From assembly GCA_946414315.1 (NCBI GenBank), contig CAMKNZ010000007.1, positions 25,952-89,951 on the forward strand: DNA of 64,000 nt, in the 5' to 3' direction. The stretch is from an uncultured Clostridia bacterium. GTDB lineage: Bacteria; Bacillota; Clostridia; Christensenellales; Aristaeellaceae. The notes beneath the pieces were generated by a model. It was given only the letters and a program-made list of their open reading frames with translations, made no database searches and was not told the DNA's origin. The position numbers and the translations under genes were made by a program. Below are positions 21,079 through 29,396 of this stretch, in pieces; position 1 is the first letter of the stretch, and every line of letters begins with the position of its first letter.

Positions 21079-22424
21079 GGAGACGGGATTCCGATCTTCG
21101 TATACACGCCCAGTTCCCCGCCCCTGGATTTCAGCTCGGCAAGCGCTTCCTCCCGGGTCAGAAGGCCCGCCCGGAACGCCTCGATGACATCTGAAGAAAG
21201 TTTCTGTACCAGCTCCGCCCGTTCGGCGGGGCTGGTTGTCATTACCGGCTCAAAAACAAACTCCAGGTCCTCCGGCACATATCCCCAGCAGGAGACCGCC
21301 ATCACCGGCAGGAGCTTTTCCAGTGCCGGGCGGAGCTGGCGTTCCTGGAGGGAGGCGATCATGTCGTAGTAATTCCGCAGGTCCGATTCGCCGGTGGCGT
21401 TCATGCCCTGGGGTGAGCGGCCGAAGAGCTTCGTCGCGGGGATCTCCGCCGCGCCGGCCATGTCCATCATGAACTGCTCGTAGATCTCGCTCAGCCCCGC
21501 GAAGGAATAGGCATGGTTCTCATAAGCGTCGTCCTTCGACAGCAGCTGGACGCCGAAGGAGGTCCGGAAGCGGTTCTCCATCTGCATGGCGTTGATCACG
21601 CTCCGTTTCTGCTCCTCGGTGCCGGAAGCCAGCAGGTCCCCGAAATCCGCCATCTTCAGGGTGGTCACGTTGGCCTGGAAGAGCAGCTGGGCGATATTGG
21701 CCGAGGCGGCGCTGCGCTTCAGCAGCTCTTCATAAATATGCTCCATCTCGCTGGCGCCCCAGAAGTTTTCGCGGACGGTCTCCGTGCGCGGCAGTTCCCG
21801 GCCCACAAAGCGCAGCACCCGGGAATGGTGCAGGGTCACGGAGCGGCAGTCCTCCGTATCCAGGTTCACGGTATAGCTGGCCGGCAGGCCGAAGTCCGGA
21901 TCGTCCAGGTCGGAAACCAGCTCCGGGGAAGGTTCGATCCCCTGGGCCCGGTCCAGCACCAGCAGGCCCTGGAAGCAGTCCGGCAGGAGCGTCTCCGGGA
22001 CCAGCGGCTGATCCAGCCGGTCTTCCTCGCCCCGGACCACCATCAGGGCCAGGGATCCGCCGTAAAGCCGGGCCCAGCGCAGGGCGTTGGTGATCTCCTG
22101 CTTTACGCTGTGGCGGGCCTCCAGGCTGCGCAGGGCGTGAAGCGCGGCATCCGGCAGGGCGGCGGAGAGCCTGTACCAGGCCCGGGTCATGTCCTCGGAA
22201 GGCATATCAATGATCCGCATGGTCAGCCAGGATTCCCGGTACATGGCCGTGAGCAGGTCCGGGTCGGAGGTCAGGCCCGAGCGGACAAAGGCGCCCGCGG
22301 TGAACAGCAGGGCGTCGTCCCCCGGAAACACGGCGGCGTTGGAATAGCCGTCGTTCGCGAACGGCGGGCTTTCCGGCCGGCGGGCGGAGGGCGGCTTTTT
22401 TGCCGTATGATTCTTTTTCATCAT
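20991..22424 (-). CDS. Phage portal protein (DUF1073-like) with replaced C-terminus
   Basis: This 477-residue protein has DUF1073-type features: SWLTMRIIDMPSEDMTRAWYRL near residues 64-85, YGGSLALMVVRGEED, a conserved YEQFMMDMAGAAEIPATKLFGRSPQGMNATGE segment, and QLRPALEKLLPV. The portal forms the ring through which DNA enters the capsid. After GELGVYTKIGIPS the last roughly 29 codons are read antisense through the HEAT-like gene (20991-21078), so the original C-terminus was probably lost on insertion of that gene. An MuF-type minor head gene would be expected next but is absent. Confidence 0.8.
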   Translation of the reverse strand: MMKKNHTAKKPPSARRPESPPFANDGYSNAAVFPGDDALLFTAGAFVRSGLTSDPDLLTAMYRESWLTMRIIDMPSEDMTRAWYRLSAALPDAALHALRSLEARHSVKQEITNALRWARLYGGSLALMVVRGEEDRLDQPLVPETLLPDCFQGLLVLDRAQGIEPSPELVSDLDDPDFGLPASYTVNLDTEDCRSVTLHHSRVLRFVGRELPRTETVRENFWGASEMEHIYEELLKRSAASANIAQLLFQANVTTLKMADFGDLLASGTEEQKRSVINAMQMENRFRTSFGVQLLSKDDAYENHAYSFAGLSEIYEQFMMDMAGAAEIPATKLFGRSPQGMNATGESDLRNYYDMIASLQERQLRPALEKLLPVMAVSCWGYVPEDLEFVFEPVMTTSPAERAELVQKLSSDVIEAFRAGLLTREEALAELKSRGGELGVYTKIGIPSPQSFTHSQPQASHRQASHSFETSLGSSFI

Positions 22425-22437
22425 CTGTTTGTCTGAA

Positions 22438-23685
22438 TTATCTCCTGAACCTCGTGGCGCGGGTATGGCAGAGATAGCGGAGGGCGTCCATGGCGTGGTC
22501 GTGGTCCTTCACCGGGCGTTCCTCCCCTTTCCGGCGGGCCTTGTCGTCCCAGACATAGCTGTGGATTTCCCGCAGGAGCGCGGGGCAGCGGTTCCGCTCC
22601 GCCCGGACCAGCCGGTTTCCGATGAGCACCGCCGTGGTGGCGACGCCCTCCCGGACGTCGTTCTTCGCGTCCAGCACCCGGAAACCGCGGTTCCGCAGTT
22701 CCGCCTTGAAGCTGGCGGCGCTGGGGTCCACGATCACCTGGATATTCCGGTCCCCTTCAAGGAAGCGCTCCAGGTCGGCGGCGTACTCCGCGTCGGTCTT
22801 TTGGCGGCGCCGGACGGCGGAGTCCCAGTAATACTCCTTCATGATCCAGAAGGTCTTTCCGTCGTCCCGCACATCCAGGAAGACGCAGGGATTCACCGTG
22901 CCGTAGTCCACGGCGCAGAACCGGCGCATATCCCGGAAGGGGATCTCTTCCTCCCCCCGTTCCTCCGCCAGGAAGGTGTTCGCCCGGTCGTCCCACATGG
23001 GATAGACGGCGCCCTCGGCGCTGACCCATTCCCCCAGGATATACTGGCGGTAAAAAACGCCCGAAAAGCTTCGGGCGTAACTCTCCCGGATCTGCGGGGA
23101 GAGGGTCAGGTTGTCGTCCATGGTGAAGTGAAGCCGGTACAGGCCGATCTCCTCCGCCCGGTCGATAAAATCCGTCTTGAGGTAATGGTAGGCCCCGTTC
23201 GGGTTGCAGTTGAGGAAGATCCGGCTGCCCTCCACGGAGCAGCGACCGATCATCTGGTCGATAAAGGAGCGGGGAAACAGGGCCGCCTCGTCGGCGTAGG
23301 CGCCGGCGGCGGTCATGCCCTGGAGCTTGTCCTGGGCGTTGTCCTTGTCCGCGCCGAACAGGTAATAGCTGTTTCCGCCCACCAGCAGGCGGGCCTCGCC
23401 CCGTTTCCATTCCGCCGGGATGCCCAGGGTTTCGAGCATGGCCAGCATGGGGCCGAGCACGTTGCGCGCCAGCGCGCCGGAGGTGACCCCGGCCAGGATG
23501 AAATCCTGTCCCCGGAAACTGTCCAGGCTCCAGAGAAGGAAGGAAAGGATCATCGCCACGGTCTTGCCGCTGCGGATGGCGCCGTCCGCCAGGACGATGC
23601 GCCTGTCCTCAACCCCCGAGCCGGGCCGCCACCAGTTCAGCAGCTGACGCTGTTTGCGCGAGAAAGGCTGAAACCGGAAACTCAT
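22438..23685 (-). CDS. Phage terminase large subunit
   Basis: This 415-residue protein has an ATPase domain with Walker A GAIRSGKT (about residue 35) and Walker B GAYADEA. The nuclease domain has AVDYGTVNPCVF, VIVDPSA and the C-terminal DHDHAMDALRY. All key acidic residues are present, so it looks functional. It packages DNA into the prohead through the portal. The start overlaps the small subunit gene by four bases, and the AGGAGATAA at its end provides the ribosome-binding site of the portal gene. Confidence 0.92.
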   Translation of the reverse strand: MSFRFQPFSRKQRQLLNWWRPGSGVEDRRIVLADGAIRSGKTVAMILSFLLWSLDSFRGQDFILAGVTSGALARNVLGPMLAMLETLGIPAEWKRGEARLLVGGNSYYLFGADKDNAQDKLQGMTAAGAYADEAALFPRSFIDQMIGRCSVEGSRIFLNCNPNGAYHYLKTDFIDRAEEIGLYRLHFTMDDNLTLSPQIRESYARSFSGVFYRQYILGEWVSAEGAVYPMWDDRANTFLAEERGEEEIPFRDMRRFCAVDYGTVNPCVFLDVRDDGKTFWIMKEYYWDSAVRRRQKTDAEYAADLERFLEGDRNIQVIVDPSAASFKAELRNRGFRVLDAKNDVREGVATTAVLIGNRLVRAERNRCPALLREIHSYVWDDKARRKGEERPVKDHDHAMDALRYLCHTRATRFRR

Positions 23686-24098
23686 TCCCCGCCGCCTTCC
23701 TGCCCTGCCTCCGGATACAGCTCCCGCAGTTCCTCCCGCGTAGGGGCCATGGCGGCGTTCAGCGCCTGGATGGCGGCCTCGGCGCTCTCCCCGGGATCCT
23801 TTCCCGCGTCCGGCAGGAAGCGGTTATACTGCTGGGAGATGATCGTGGCGCTCTTCTTCAGCTGGTCGAAGCTGGCCCGGCGGATGGCGATGAGCCCGTC
23901 CTGCCGGATCATGGAAAGCATCTCTTTCAGGGAATGGCGGCTGTAGTTTTTCCGGCACCAGGCTTCCAGTTTCCGTTCCGTGGTGCCCACATAGCCGAGG
24001 ATCTCCTCCGTGGCGCACTGCAGCGCCCCCAGTTCCTCAAACAGTTCCTTCGTCAGGTCCCGGCGCAGGCCGGTCAGTACGGTGGGTTCGGCAGGCAT
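23682..24098 (-). CDS. Phage terminase small subunit
   Basis: This 138-residue protein has an N-terminal helix-turn-helix-like segment (ELFEELGALQCATEEILGYVGTTERKLEAWCRK) and overlaps the large subunit gene by four bases, the usual layout. AAGGGGGG lies eight bases before the ATG at 24098. An in-frame extension to 24158 runs through the upstream palindrome and was rejected. It would recognise the packaging site. This is the first gene of the phage module in transcription order, and no phage replication or lysogeny genes lie upstream of it. Confidence 0.75.
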   Translation of the reverse strand: MPAEPTVLTGLRRDLTKELFEELGALQCATEEILGYVGTTERKLEAWCRKNYSRHSLKEMLSMIRQDGLIAIRRASFDQLKKSATIISQQYNRFLPDAGKDPGESAEAAIQALNAAMAPTREELRELYPEAGQEGGGE

Positions 24099-24128
24099 GC
24101 ATATCCCCCCTTTCCGGGAAAAATAAAG

Positions 24129-24152
24129 AAGCTTCGGCTGCAGCCGAAGCTT
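24129..24152. terminator. Palindromic terminator between the LRR gene and the phage module
   Basis: This is a perfect 24-bp palindrome (AAGCTTCGGCTG / CAGCCGAAGCTT). T-rich sequence lies on both sides, so it can stop transcription in either direction. It lies just upstream of the small terminase gene. Confidence 0.75.
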
Positions 24153-24223
24153 TTTCATTTTGAAGATATCGCGGGACCATACTCCGTGTCAAGTGCCGCG
24201 GGACTCCGGGGGAACTCCGGCGG

Positions 24224-26161
24224 TCATTCGTCGTCTTCGCCGCTGTCCGCTTCCCCGACTTTCTCCCAGATGGAACCGTCCCAGTTGCGCAGGTTCTCCT
24301 CGTCGACCATTCTCTCATTCTCCGCGCAGTGCCTGGCGGCGACGGTTCCCTCGTTCGCGTAAATGATCATATCATCCGGGCAGTCGTTGAAAATAAACGA
24401 GCCGATGGAAGTAATCTCGTCCGGGAAGATCACGGTCATCAGGCTGGTACAGCCTTCAAACGCGTTTTTCTTGATCTGTCTGGTGCTGTGGGGGAAGGTG
24501 ATGCTTTCCAGGCCGGAACAGTGGGCGAACGCTTTCTCGCCGACGGTCCGGATCCTGTTCGGCAGCTGGATCTCCTTCAGCGCGTAGCAGGACTCGAATG
24601 CCCTGTCGCCGATGGTCTTCGTCCGGGGAGGAAGGACCACGTCGGTCAGGTTTGTGCAGCTGTTAAAGGTGTCCGCGGGAAGGATCGTCATGTCCTGCGG
24701 CAGCGTGACGCCGGTCAGGCCGGTGCAGCCCCTGAACACGTTGACGCCGAGGGTGGTCACCGTGTCGGGAATCGCGACCTCCTTCAGGGAGACGCAGGTG
24801 GCGAAGGCGCCGGCACCGATCGTCTCGAGCCCTTCGGGCAGGTTGATTTCCTTCAGGCTCTTGGCCAGCGCGAAGGCACTGTCCCCGATGACCTTCAGGC
24901 CTTCCGGCAGGATCACTTCCTCCATCTGCTCGTTATGGGCGAGACAGAGCGTGGGCAGCGTATCGACGCCTGCCGGGATCCGGATGCTGCGCAGAGACGT
25001 GCAGTATTCAAACGCCCAGTTGCCGATGGACGTCACCGTATCGGGCAGGCTGATTTCCTCCAGGTTTTCACAGTAGGAGAAAGCCAGTTCCCTGATGACC
25101 GTGACGGAATCCGGCACGTTGATCCTTTTCAGCCGGCTGCTCTCAAAGGCGCTGATCCCGATGATCTCGGTCCCTTCCGGAACGTCGTATACCCCGTCGT
25201 ATTCGCCCATCGTCTTGACCTGGGGGCAGCAGAGGAGTTCGTTCCGCTCTTTGTTGAACAGCACGCCGCCCCGCATCTCCAGCGTGGGATGGGTGGCGGA
25301 GATCACCAGCCGGGTCAGCATCGAGCAGCCGGTGAAGGGATTGCCGGCCAGGTCCGTCAGCTGGTCCGGAATAATCACTTCCTCCAGCTTGTTGCAGTCC
25401 TGGAAGGCTTTGTTCCCCAGGAGCTTCAGGCTCTGGGGCAGGATGAGTTCCGTCAGCTCGGTGCAGCCGTTGAACGCGCTCTCTTCGATGACCTCCAGGC
25501 CTTCCTGCAGGATCACTTCCTTCAGGTCCTGGCAGGTGCAGAAAGCGTTCTCCCCGATGATCTTGATATCTTTCGGGACCGTATAGCTGTCCTCCGTCCC
25601 CAGCGCGTGGAACCAGCTGATCAGGCAGTGGTCCGCTTTGCGGATCAGCGCGCCGTTCCGGATCTCATAGAGCTTGTTCTCTCCGGAGAAGGAGACGTCC
25701 GTCAGGTTGTCGCACAGGTTGAAAGGATTGTAGCCGATGTCCTCCAGGCTTTCCGGCAGCTCGATGGAGCGGAGGCCCTTGCAGTTGCTGAACGCCTTGA
25801 AGCCGAGGCTCTTCAGGTTCTTTGACAGCCTGATCTCCTCAATGCCGTCGCAGGAGGAAAACGCCTGCGATCCGATGGCGGTCACCGTGTCCGGAATATA
25901 GACGGAATAGATCGTCCTTTTGAGCTTGAACGCTTCATTCCCGATCTCGGTGACCGGGTAGCCGTCCAGTTCTTCCGGAATGATCACACTCTCCAGGGAG
26001 CCGTGGAACCTGACGATCCGGGCCGTATTTTCCTCCGTGACCTCGTATTCATAGTTCCACTTGGTGGTTGTGTCAGCGCAGGAAACGCTGACCTGCAGGC
26101 ACAGCAGCGCCGCTGTCAGCAGCAGGCAGAACAGCCTTTTCACATTGTTGTTTCGATCCAT
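24224..26161 (-). CDS. BspA-like leucine-rich-repeat surface protein
   Basis: This 645-residue protein has a signal peptide (VKRLFCLLLTAALLCLQVSVSCAD) and an N-terminal YEYEVTEENTARIVRFHG segment. About 23 LRR_5 repeats follow (FxxCxxLxxVxLPxxVxxIGxxAF), and the C-terminus is acidic. The N-terminus resembles that of the LRR lipoprotein at 14638, so the two are paralogues. AGAAGGATGG upstream favours the ATG at 26161, and the in-frame extension to 26332 lies inside the preceding gene. It is probably in an operon with the lipoprotein gene 23 bases upstream. Confidence 0.88.
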   Translation of the reverse strand: MDRNNNVKRLFCLLLTAALLCLQVSVSCADTTTKWNYEYEVTEENTARIVRFHGSLESVIIPEELDGYPVTEIGNEAFKLKRTIYSVYIPDTVTAIGSQAFSSCDGIEEIRLSKNLKSLGFKAFSNCKGLRSIELPESLEDIGYNPFNLCDNLTDVSFSGENKLYEIRNGALIRKADHCLISWFHALGTEDSYTVPKDIKIIGENAFCTCQDLKEVILQEGLEVIEESAFNGCTELTELILPQSLKLLGNKAFQDCNKLEEVIIPDQLTDLAGNPFTGCSMLTRLVISATHPTLEMRGGVLFNKERNELLCCPQVKTMGEYDGVYDVPEGTEIIGISAFESSRLKRINVPDSVTVIRELAFSYCENLEEISLPDTVTSIGNWAFEYCTSLRSIRIPAGVDTLPTLCLAHNEQMEEVILPEGLKVIGDSAFALAKSLKEINLPEGLETIGAGAFATCVSLKEVAIPDTVTTLGVNVFRGCTGLTGVTLPQDMTILPADTFNSCTNLTDVVLPPRTKTIGDRAFESCYALKEIQLPNRIRTVGEKAFAHCSGLESITFPHSTRQIKKNAFEGCTSLMTVIFPDEITSIGSFIFNDCPDDMIIYANEGTVAARHCAENERMVDEENLRNWDGSIWEKVGEADSGEDDE

Positions 26162-26184
26162 CTTGCTGAATCCATCCTTCTGTA

Positions 26185-26988
26185 TCAATAAATCAGGTCC
26201 AGGTCGTCGGCGTTGAAGAACAGGAAGGTCCTGAAATGGGACTCGCTCTCTTTTTTGCTCCGGAAAACGATGCCCAGGATCGGGTTGTGCTCCTTGTCGG
26301 GGCTGTGGAACTTCGGCGGATTGCTGAAACACAGGAGTACGCGGGTACCGTCCGGCACCGTGCCCCGGTGGGATTTCCGGTCAATAGGCTCCCAGCGGCT
26401 CTTGTCCCGGTAGACGGCGATGGCGTATCCGTACCGGACGGCCTCGGTCAGGCTCCGGGTCCAGTAAGGAACGGTCACGAACTGGGTCACGTCGATCCAG
26501 GTCTCCTTCATCGTGTCCAGCCGGATCACATTGAGGTAACCGGTGTATTTATGCCCTATCCCTTCCCGGATGGACTGGTCCACCACCAGCACCGGGGTCT
26601 TGTGGCGGATCATGTCGTCGGACTGCTCTGTCCAGTCGGGCCCGTAGACCGGCAGGATCCAGGGCGTCGAGGTAAAGGTGTTGAAACGGCTGACCTCCCA
26701 GCCGGTCTGCAGCGCGGCGTAACCGACGACGCCGCGGTAATCCGGTTCTTCCCCGGGGGTGTCCGGATTGCCCCGGCCCTTCATCTCCGGCGCGCTCCGC
26801 GGCCTGAGGGGCTGCCCCTCCGCGTTTTTCAGCCCGAGCTCGTCCGCCGCGTTCTGCGCCAGCAGGATCGTGACGTCCGGTACATCCGTGCCCTGTTCCG
26901 CCAGGGCGGAAGAACAGCCGGACAGAAGCAGCAGCGCCAGGACCAGCGCACCTGCCCTGAAACAAACCGACCGTCTTCCCGTTCCCAC
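26185..26988 (-). CDS. Lipoprotein of unknown function
   Basis: This 267-residue protein starts at a GTG with GGGGAGGAAAC upstream. It has a lipoprotein signal (ALVLALLLLSGCSS). The mature part contains DVTILLAQNAADELGL, a Trp/Tyr-rich centre (STPWILPVYGPDWTEQ) and a strand-rich end (DGTRVLLCFSNPP, RTFLFFNADDLDLIY). No family was recognised. A longer form from a TTG at 27054 is possible but has no good ribosome-binding site. It is followed 23 bases later by the LRR protein gene. Confidence 0.7.
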   Translation of the reverse strand: MGTGRRSVCFRAGALVLALLLLSGCSSALAEQGTDVPDVTILLAQNAADELGLKNAEGQPLRPRSAPEMKGRGNPDTPGEEPDYRGVVGYAALQTGWEVSRFNTFTSTPWILPVYGPDWTEQSDDMIRHKTPVLVVDQSIREGIGHKYTGYLNVIRLDTMKETWIDVTQFVTVPYWTRSLTEAVRYGYAIAVYRDKSRWEPIDRKSHRGTVPDGTRVLLCFSNPPKFHSPDKEHNPILGIVFRSKKESESHFRTFLFFNADDLDLIY

Positions 26989-27169
26989 GGCGTTTCCTCC
27001 CCGCCCGCCGGCACGAAACCAGGCCGCCGGCAGCCGATTTTTTATGTGAAACAAGTATCTTGAACCCTTTGTTGTTGAATCAGTATACCACGAACCGGAC
27101 TTTTTGTCTAATTCTTAATTCTGTATGCTTCCGCGGCTGTATCCCCTGTCTTTATTGTGCATTGCCCCG

Positions 27170-27217
27170 GTCAATTCCGAATTATGAATTGACAAAGGCC
27201 GAAGCAAGCGATATAAA
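27170..27217 (+). promoter_or_regulatory. Sigma-A-type promoter of the COG0523 operon with overlapping inverted repeat
   Basis: TTGACA (27189-27194) and TATAAA (27212-27217) are separated by 17 bases. An inverted repeat GTCAATTC-N8-GAATTGAC (27170-27193) overlaps the -35 box and could be an operator. It also resembles the AATTCATAATTC repeats seen elsewhere in the window. A GC-rich hairpin (GCCGCCG / CGGCGGC) follows in the leader at about 27225-27245. Confidence 0.6.
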
Positions 27218-27273
27218 AGGATTGCCGCCGGGTTTTGCGGCGGCGCAGCGTAAAGAAAGAAGGATACTGAAAA

Positions 27274-28428
27274 ATGGTTAAAGTAAATGTGATCTCCGGC
27301 TTCCTGGGCGCGGGCAAGACCACGCTCATCCGGAAACTGCTGACCGGCCGTCTCCGGAACGAAAAGGTCGTACTGCTGGAGAATGAATACGGCGAGATTG
27401 GAATCGACGGCGGCTTCATGAAGGACGCCGGCATCACCGTGACCGAGCTGAACGCGGGCTGCATCTGCTGCACCCTGGCCGGGGACTTCCAGGCCGCGGT
27501 GGACCAGCTGATCGACACCTATCATCCGGACCGGATCCTGGTGGAGCCCACCGGCGTGGGCAAGCTCAGCGAGATCCTGGCCGCCGTGGAAAAGGCGAAG
27601 GCCCGCCATCCCGAGATCGAGACCGGCGGCAGCGCCACCGTGGTGGACGCCGGCAAGTGCCGCATGTATATGAAGAACTTCGGCGAATTCTTCCTGGACC
27701 AGGTGAAGAGCGCCTCCACCGTCATCTTCAGCCGCACCCAGCTGCTGGACCCGGAACGGGTGGAAAAGAGCCGCCTGCTGATCGCCGAGGCCCATCCGGA
27801 CGCCCGGATCATCACCACGCCCTGGGACGACATGGAGCCGGACTTCATGCTGGACGTCATCGAGAACGGCAAGCCGATCTGGTTCGCGCCGCTGGAAGAC
27901 GAGGACGATGACGACGAAGACGAGCATGAGCATCATCACCACCATCACGACGACGACGATGACGACGATGATGAGGATGAACATGAGCATCATCACCACC
28001 ATCACGACGATGACGACGATGATGACGATGATGACGATGAGGATGAGGAGCATGAGCATCATGACCATCACGGCCATGAGCACCATCATGACCATGACCA
28101 TGAGCATCACCATCACCACCATCACCACCACGGCGCGGACGAGCACGACGCGGACGAGGTCTTCGGCACCATCGGCCTGGAGACCGCGCAGCGCTATGAG
28201 ATCGACGAGATCCGCGCCATCCTGGCAAAGCTGTCCGACGAAGAGGAATACGGCCGGGTGCTGCGCTCCAAGGGCATCCTGCAGAACGCCGCGGGCGGCT
28301 GGTTCCAGTTTGACTACGTGCCCGGCGAAATCGATATCCGCGAAGGCAGCGCCGACTATACCGGCCGCCTGTGCGTGATCGGCGCCGACCTGAACGAAAA
28401 AGCGCTGACGGAGTTGTTTCATCTATGA
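27274..28428 (+). CDS. COG0523 (CobW/YciC-type) GTPase with a long His/Asp/Glu tract
   Basis: This 384-residue GTPase has Walker A GFLGAGKTT at residues 8-16, the metal-binding loop GCICCTL near residue 67 and ENEYGE. Its C-terminal domain contains GWFQFDYVPGEIDIREG. COG0523 proteins deliver metals, often zinc, to target proteins. Residues about 209-293 are almost only His, Asp and Glu, arranged as repeats of EHEHHHHHH and runs of Asp, which suggests strong metal binding or storage. It has a good promoter, and its stop overlaps the start of the next gene. Confidence 0.9.
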   Translation: MVKVNVISGFLGAGKTTLIRKLLTGRLRNEKVVLLENEYGEIGIDGGFMKDAGITVTELNAGCICCTLAGDFQAAVDQLIDTYHPDRILVEPTGVGKLSEILAAVEKAKARHPEIETGGSATVVDAGKCRMYMKNFGEFFLDQVKSASTVIFSRTQLLDPERVEKSRLLIAEAHPDARIITTPWDDMEPDFMLDVIENGKPIWFAPLEDEDDDDEDEHEHHHHHHDDDDDDDDEDEHEHHHHHHDDDDDDDDDDDEDEEHEHHDHHGHEHHHDHDHEHHHHHHHHHGADEHDADEVFGTIGLETAQRYEIDEIRAILAKLSDEEEYGRVLRSKGILQNAAGGWFQFDYVPGEIDIREGSADYTGRLCVIGADLNEKALTELFHL

Positions 28429-29375
28429 TCCGAAGATTTGTACCGGTCTACCTGATCACCGGCTTCATTGAATCCGGCAAGACCACCCTCGGCCTGACAG
28501 TGCTGGCCAACGACCGCTTCACCAACGGCGGGAAGGTGCTGGTGCTGTGCTGCGAGGAAGGCGAAACCGAGTGGGACGACAAGAGCCTGGAAAAGTATAA
28601 GGGCGTGCTGGTTACCCTGGACAGCGCGGACGAGCTGACCACGGCGAAGCTCGCGCAGCTGGACAAGGAGATCGAGCCCACCTGCGTCATCATGGAATAC
28701 AACACCATGTGGGGCATGGAAAAGCTGGACGAGATCAGCCTGCCGAAGCTGTGGGACTGGGCCCAGGTGGTCACCACGGCGGACGCCACCACCTTCGACA
28801 ACTACATGACCAACATGCGGAAGATCCTGACGGACCCGATGAAGGCCGCGGACATGATCTACGTCAACCGCTGCGGGGAAAACTTCAACAAGAGCTCCTG
28901 GCGCAAACAGCTGCGCGCCATGAACAGCGCCGCCACGATCCTCTTTGAGAACCTGGACGGCACCGTGGACGACGGCATCCGGGACGAGGACCTGCCCTAC
29001 GACATGAAGGCGGACATCATCCGGATCTCGGACGAACAGTTCGGCCTGTTCTACGTGGACAGCATGGACCATCCGGAACGCTACGACGGCAAGGTCGTTT
29101 CCCTCACGGGCCAGGCCTGGAAGCGCCGGGAATTCCCGAAGGGCTTCTACTACTTCGCCCGGGAGGCCATGACCTGCTGCGCCAACGACATCGCACCCTG
29201 CGGCTGGGTCTGCAAGGGCGAGCGCACGCCGGACAACAAGACCTATTTCAACCTGACGGCCCGGTGCAAACTGGTACAGGGCCCGGACGGCCAGACCGCG
29301 CTGATGCTCAACGAGCTGAAGTGCGAACGGGGCAAGGCGCCCCGGGAAACCCTGGTCAACTTTGTCAATCTGTAA
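28425..29375 (+). CDS. COG0523-like GTPase fused to a YcgQ/TIGR03943-like domain
   Basis: This 316-residue protein has the P-loop GFIESGKTT at residues 13-21. The usual metal-loop CxCC is replaced by LCCEEGE. The C-terminal 90 residues contain FYYFAREAMTCCANDIAPCGWVCKG, a pattern like the C-terminus of YcgQ/TIGR03943 proteins, which are partners of predicted metal permeases. The start overlaps the previous stop (ATGA), so translation is coupled. An in-frame extension to 28371 lies inside the previous gene and was rejected. A metal-handling role is inferred. Confidence 0.75.
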   Translation: MIRRFVPVYLITGFIESGKTTLGLTVLANDRFTNGGKVLVLCCEEGETEWDDKSLEKYKGVLVTLDSADELTTAKLAQLDKEIEPTCVIMEYNTMWGMEKLDEISLPKLWDWAQVVTTADATTFDNYMTNMRKILTDPMKAADMIYVNRCGENFNKSSWRKQLRAMNSAATILFENLDGTVDDGIRDEDLPYDMKADIIRISDEQFGLFYVDSMDHPERYDGKVVSLTGQAWKRREFPKGFYYFAREAMTCCANDIAPCGWVCKGERTPDNKTYFNLTARCKLVQGPDGQTALMLNELKCERGKAPRETLVNFVNL

Positions 29376-29396
29376 GATAGAGGAGATGATCCCCTG

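Noticed and set aside
23420..24362. Plus-strand small frames over the terminase genes
   Set aside because: No ribosome-binding sites or domain patterns were found. The terminase subunits on the other strand explain the open frames.
27115..28422. Minus-strand open frame with a very hydrophobic Met/Val/Leu/Ile run
   Set aside because: The apparent membrane segment is the antisense of the His/Asp/Glu-coding repeats in the COG0523 gene.
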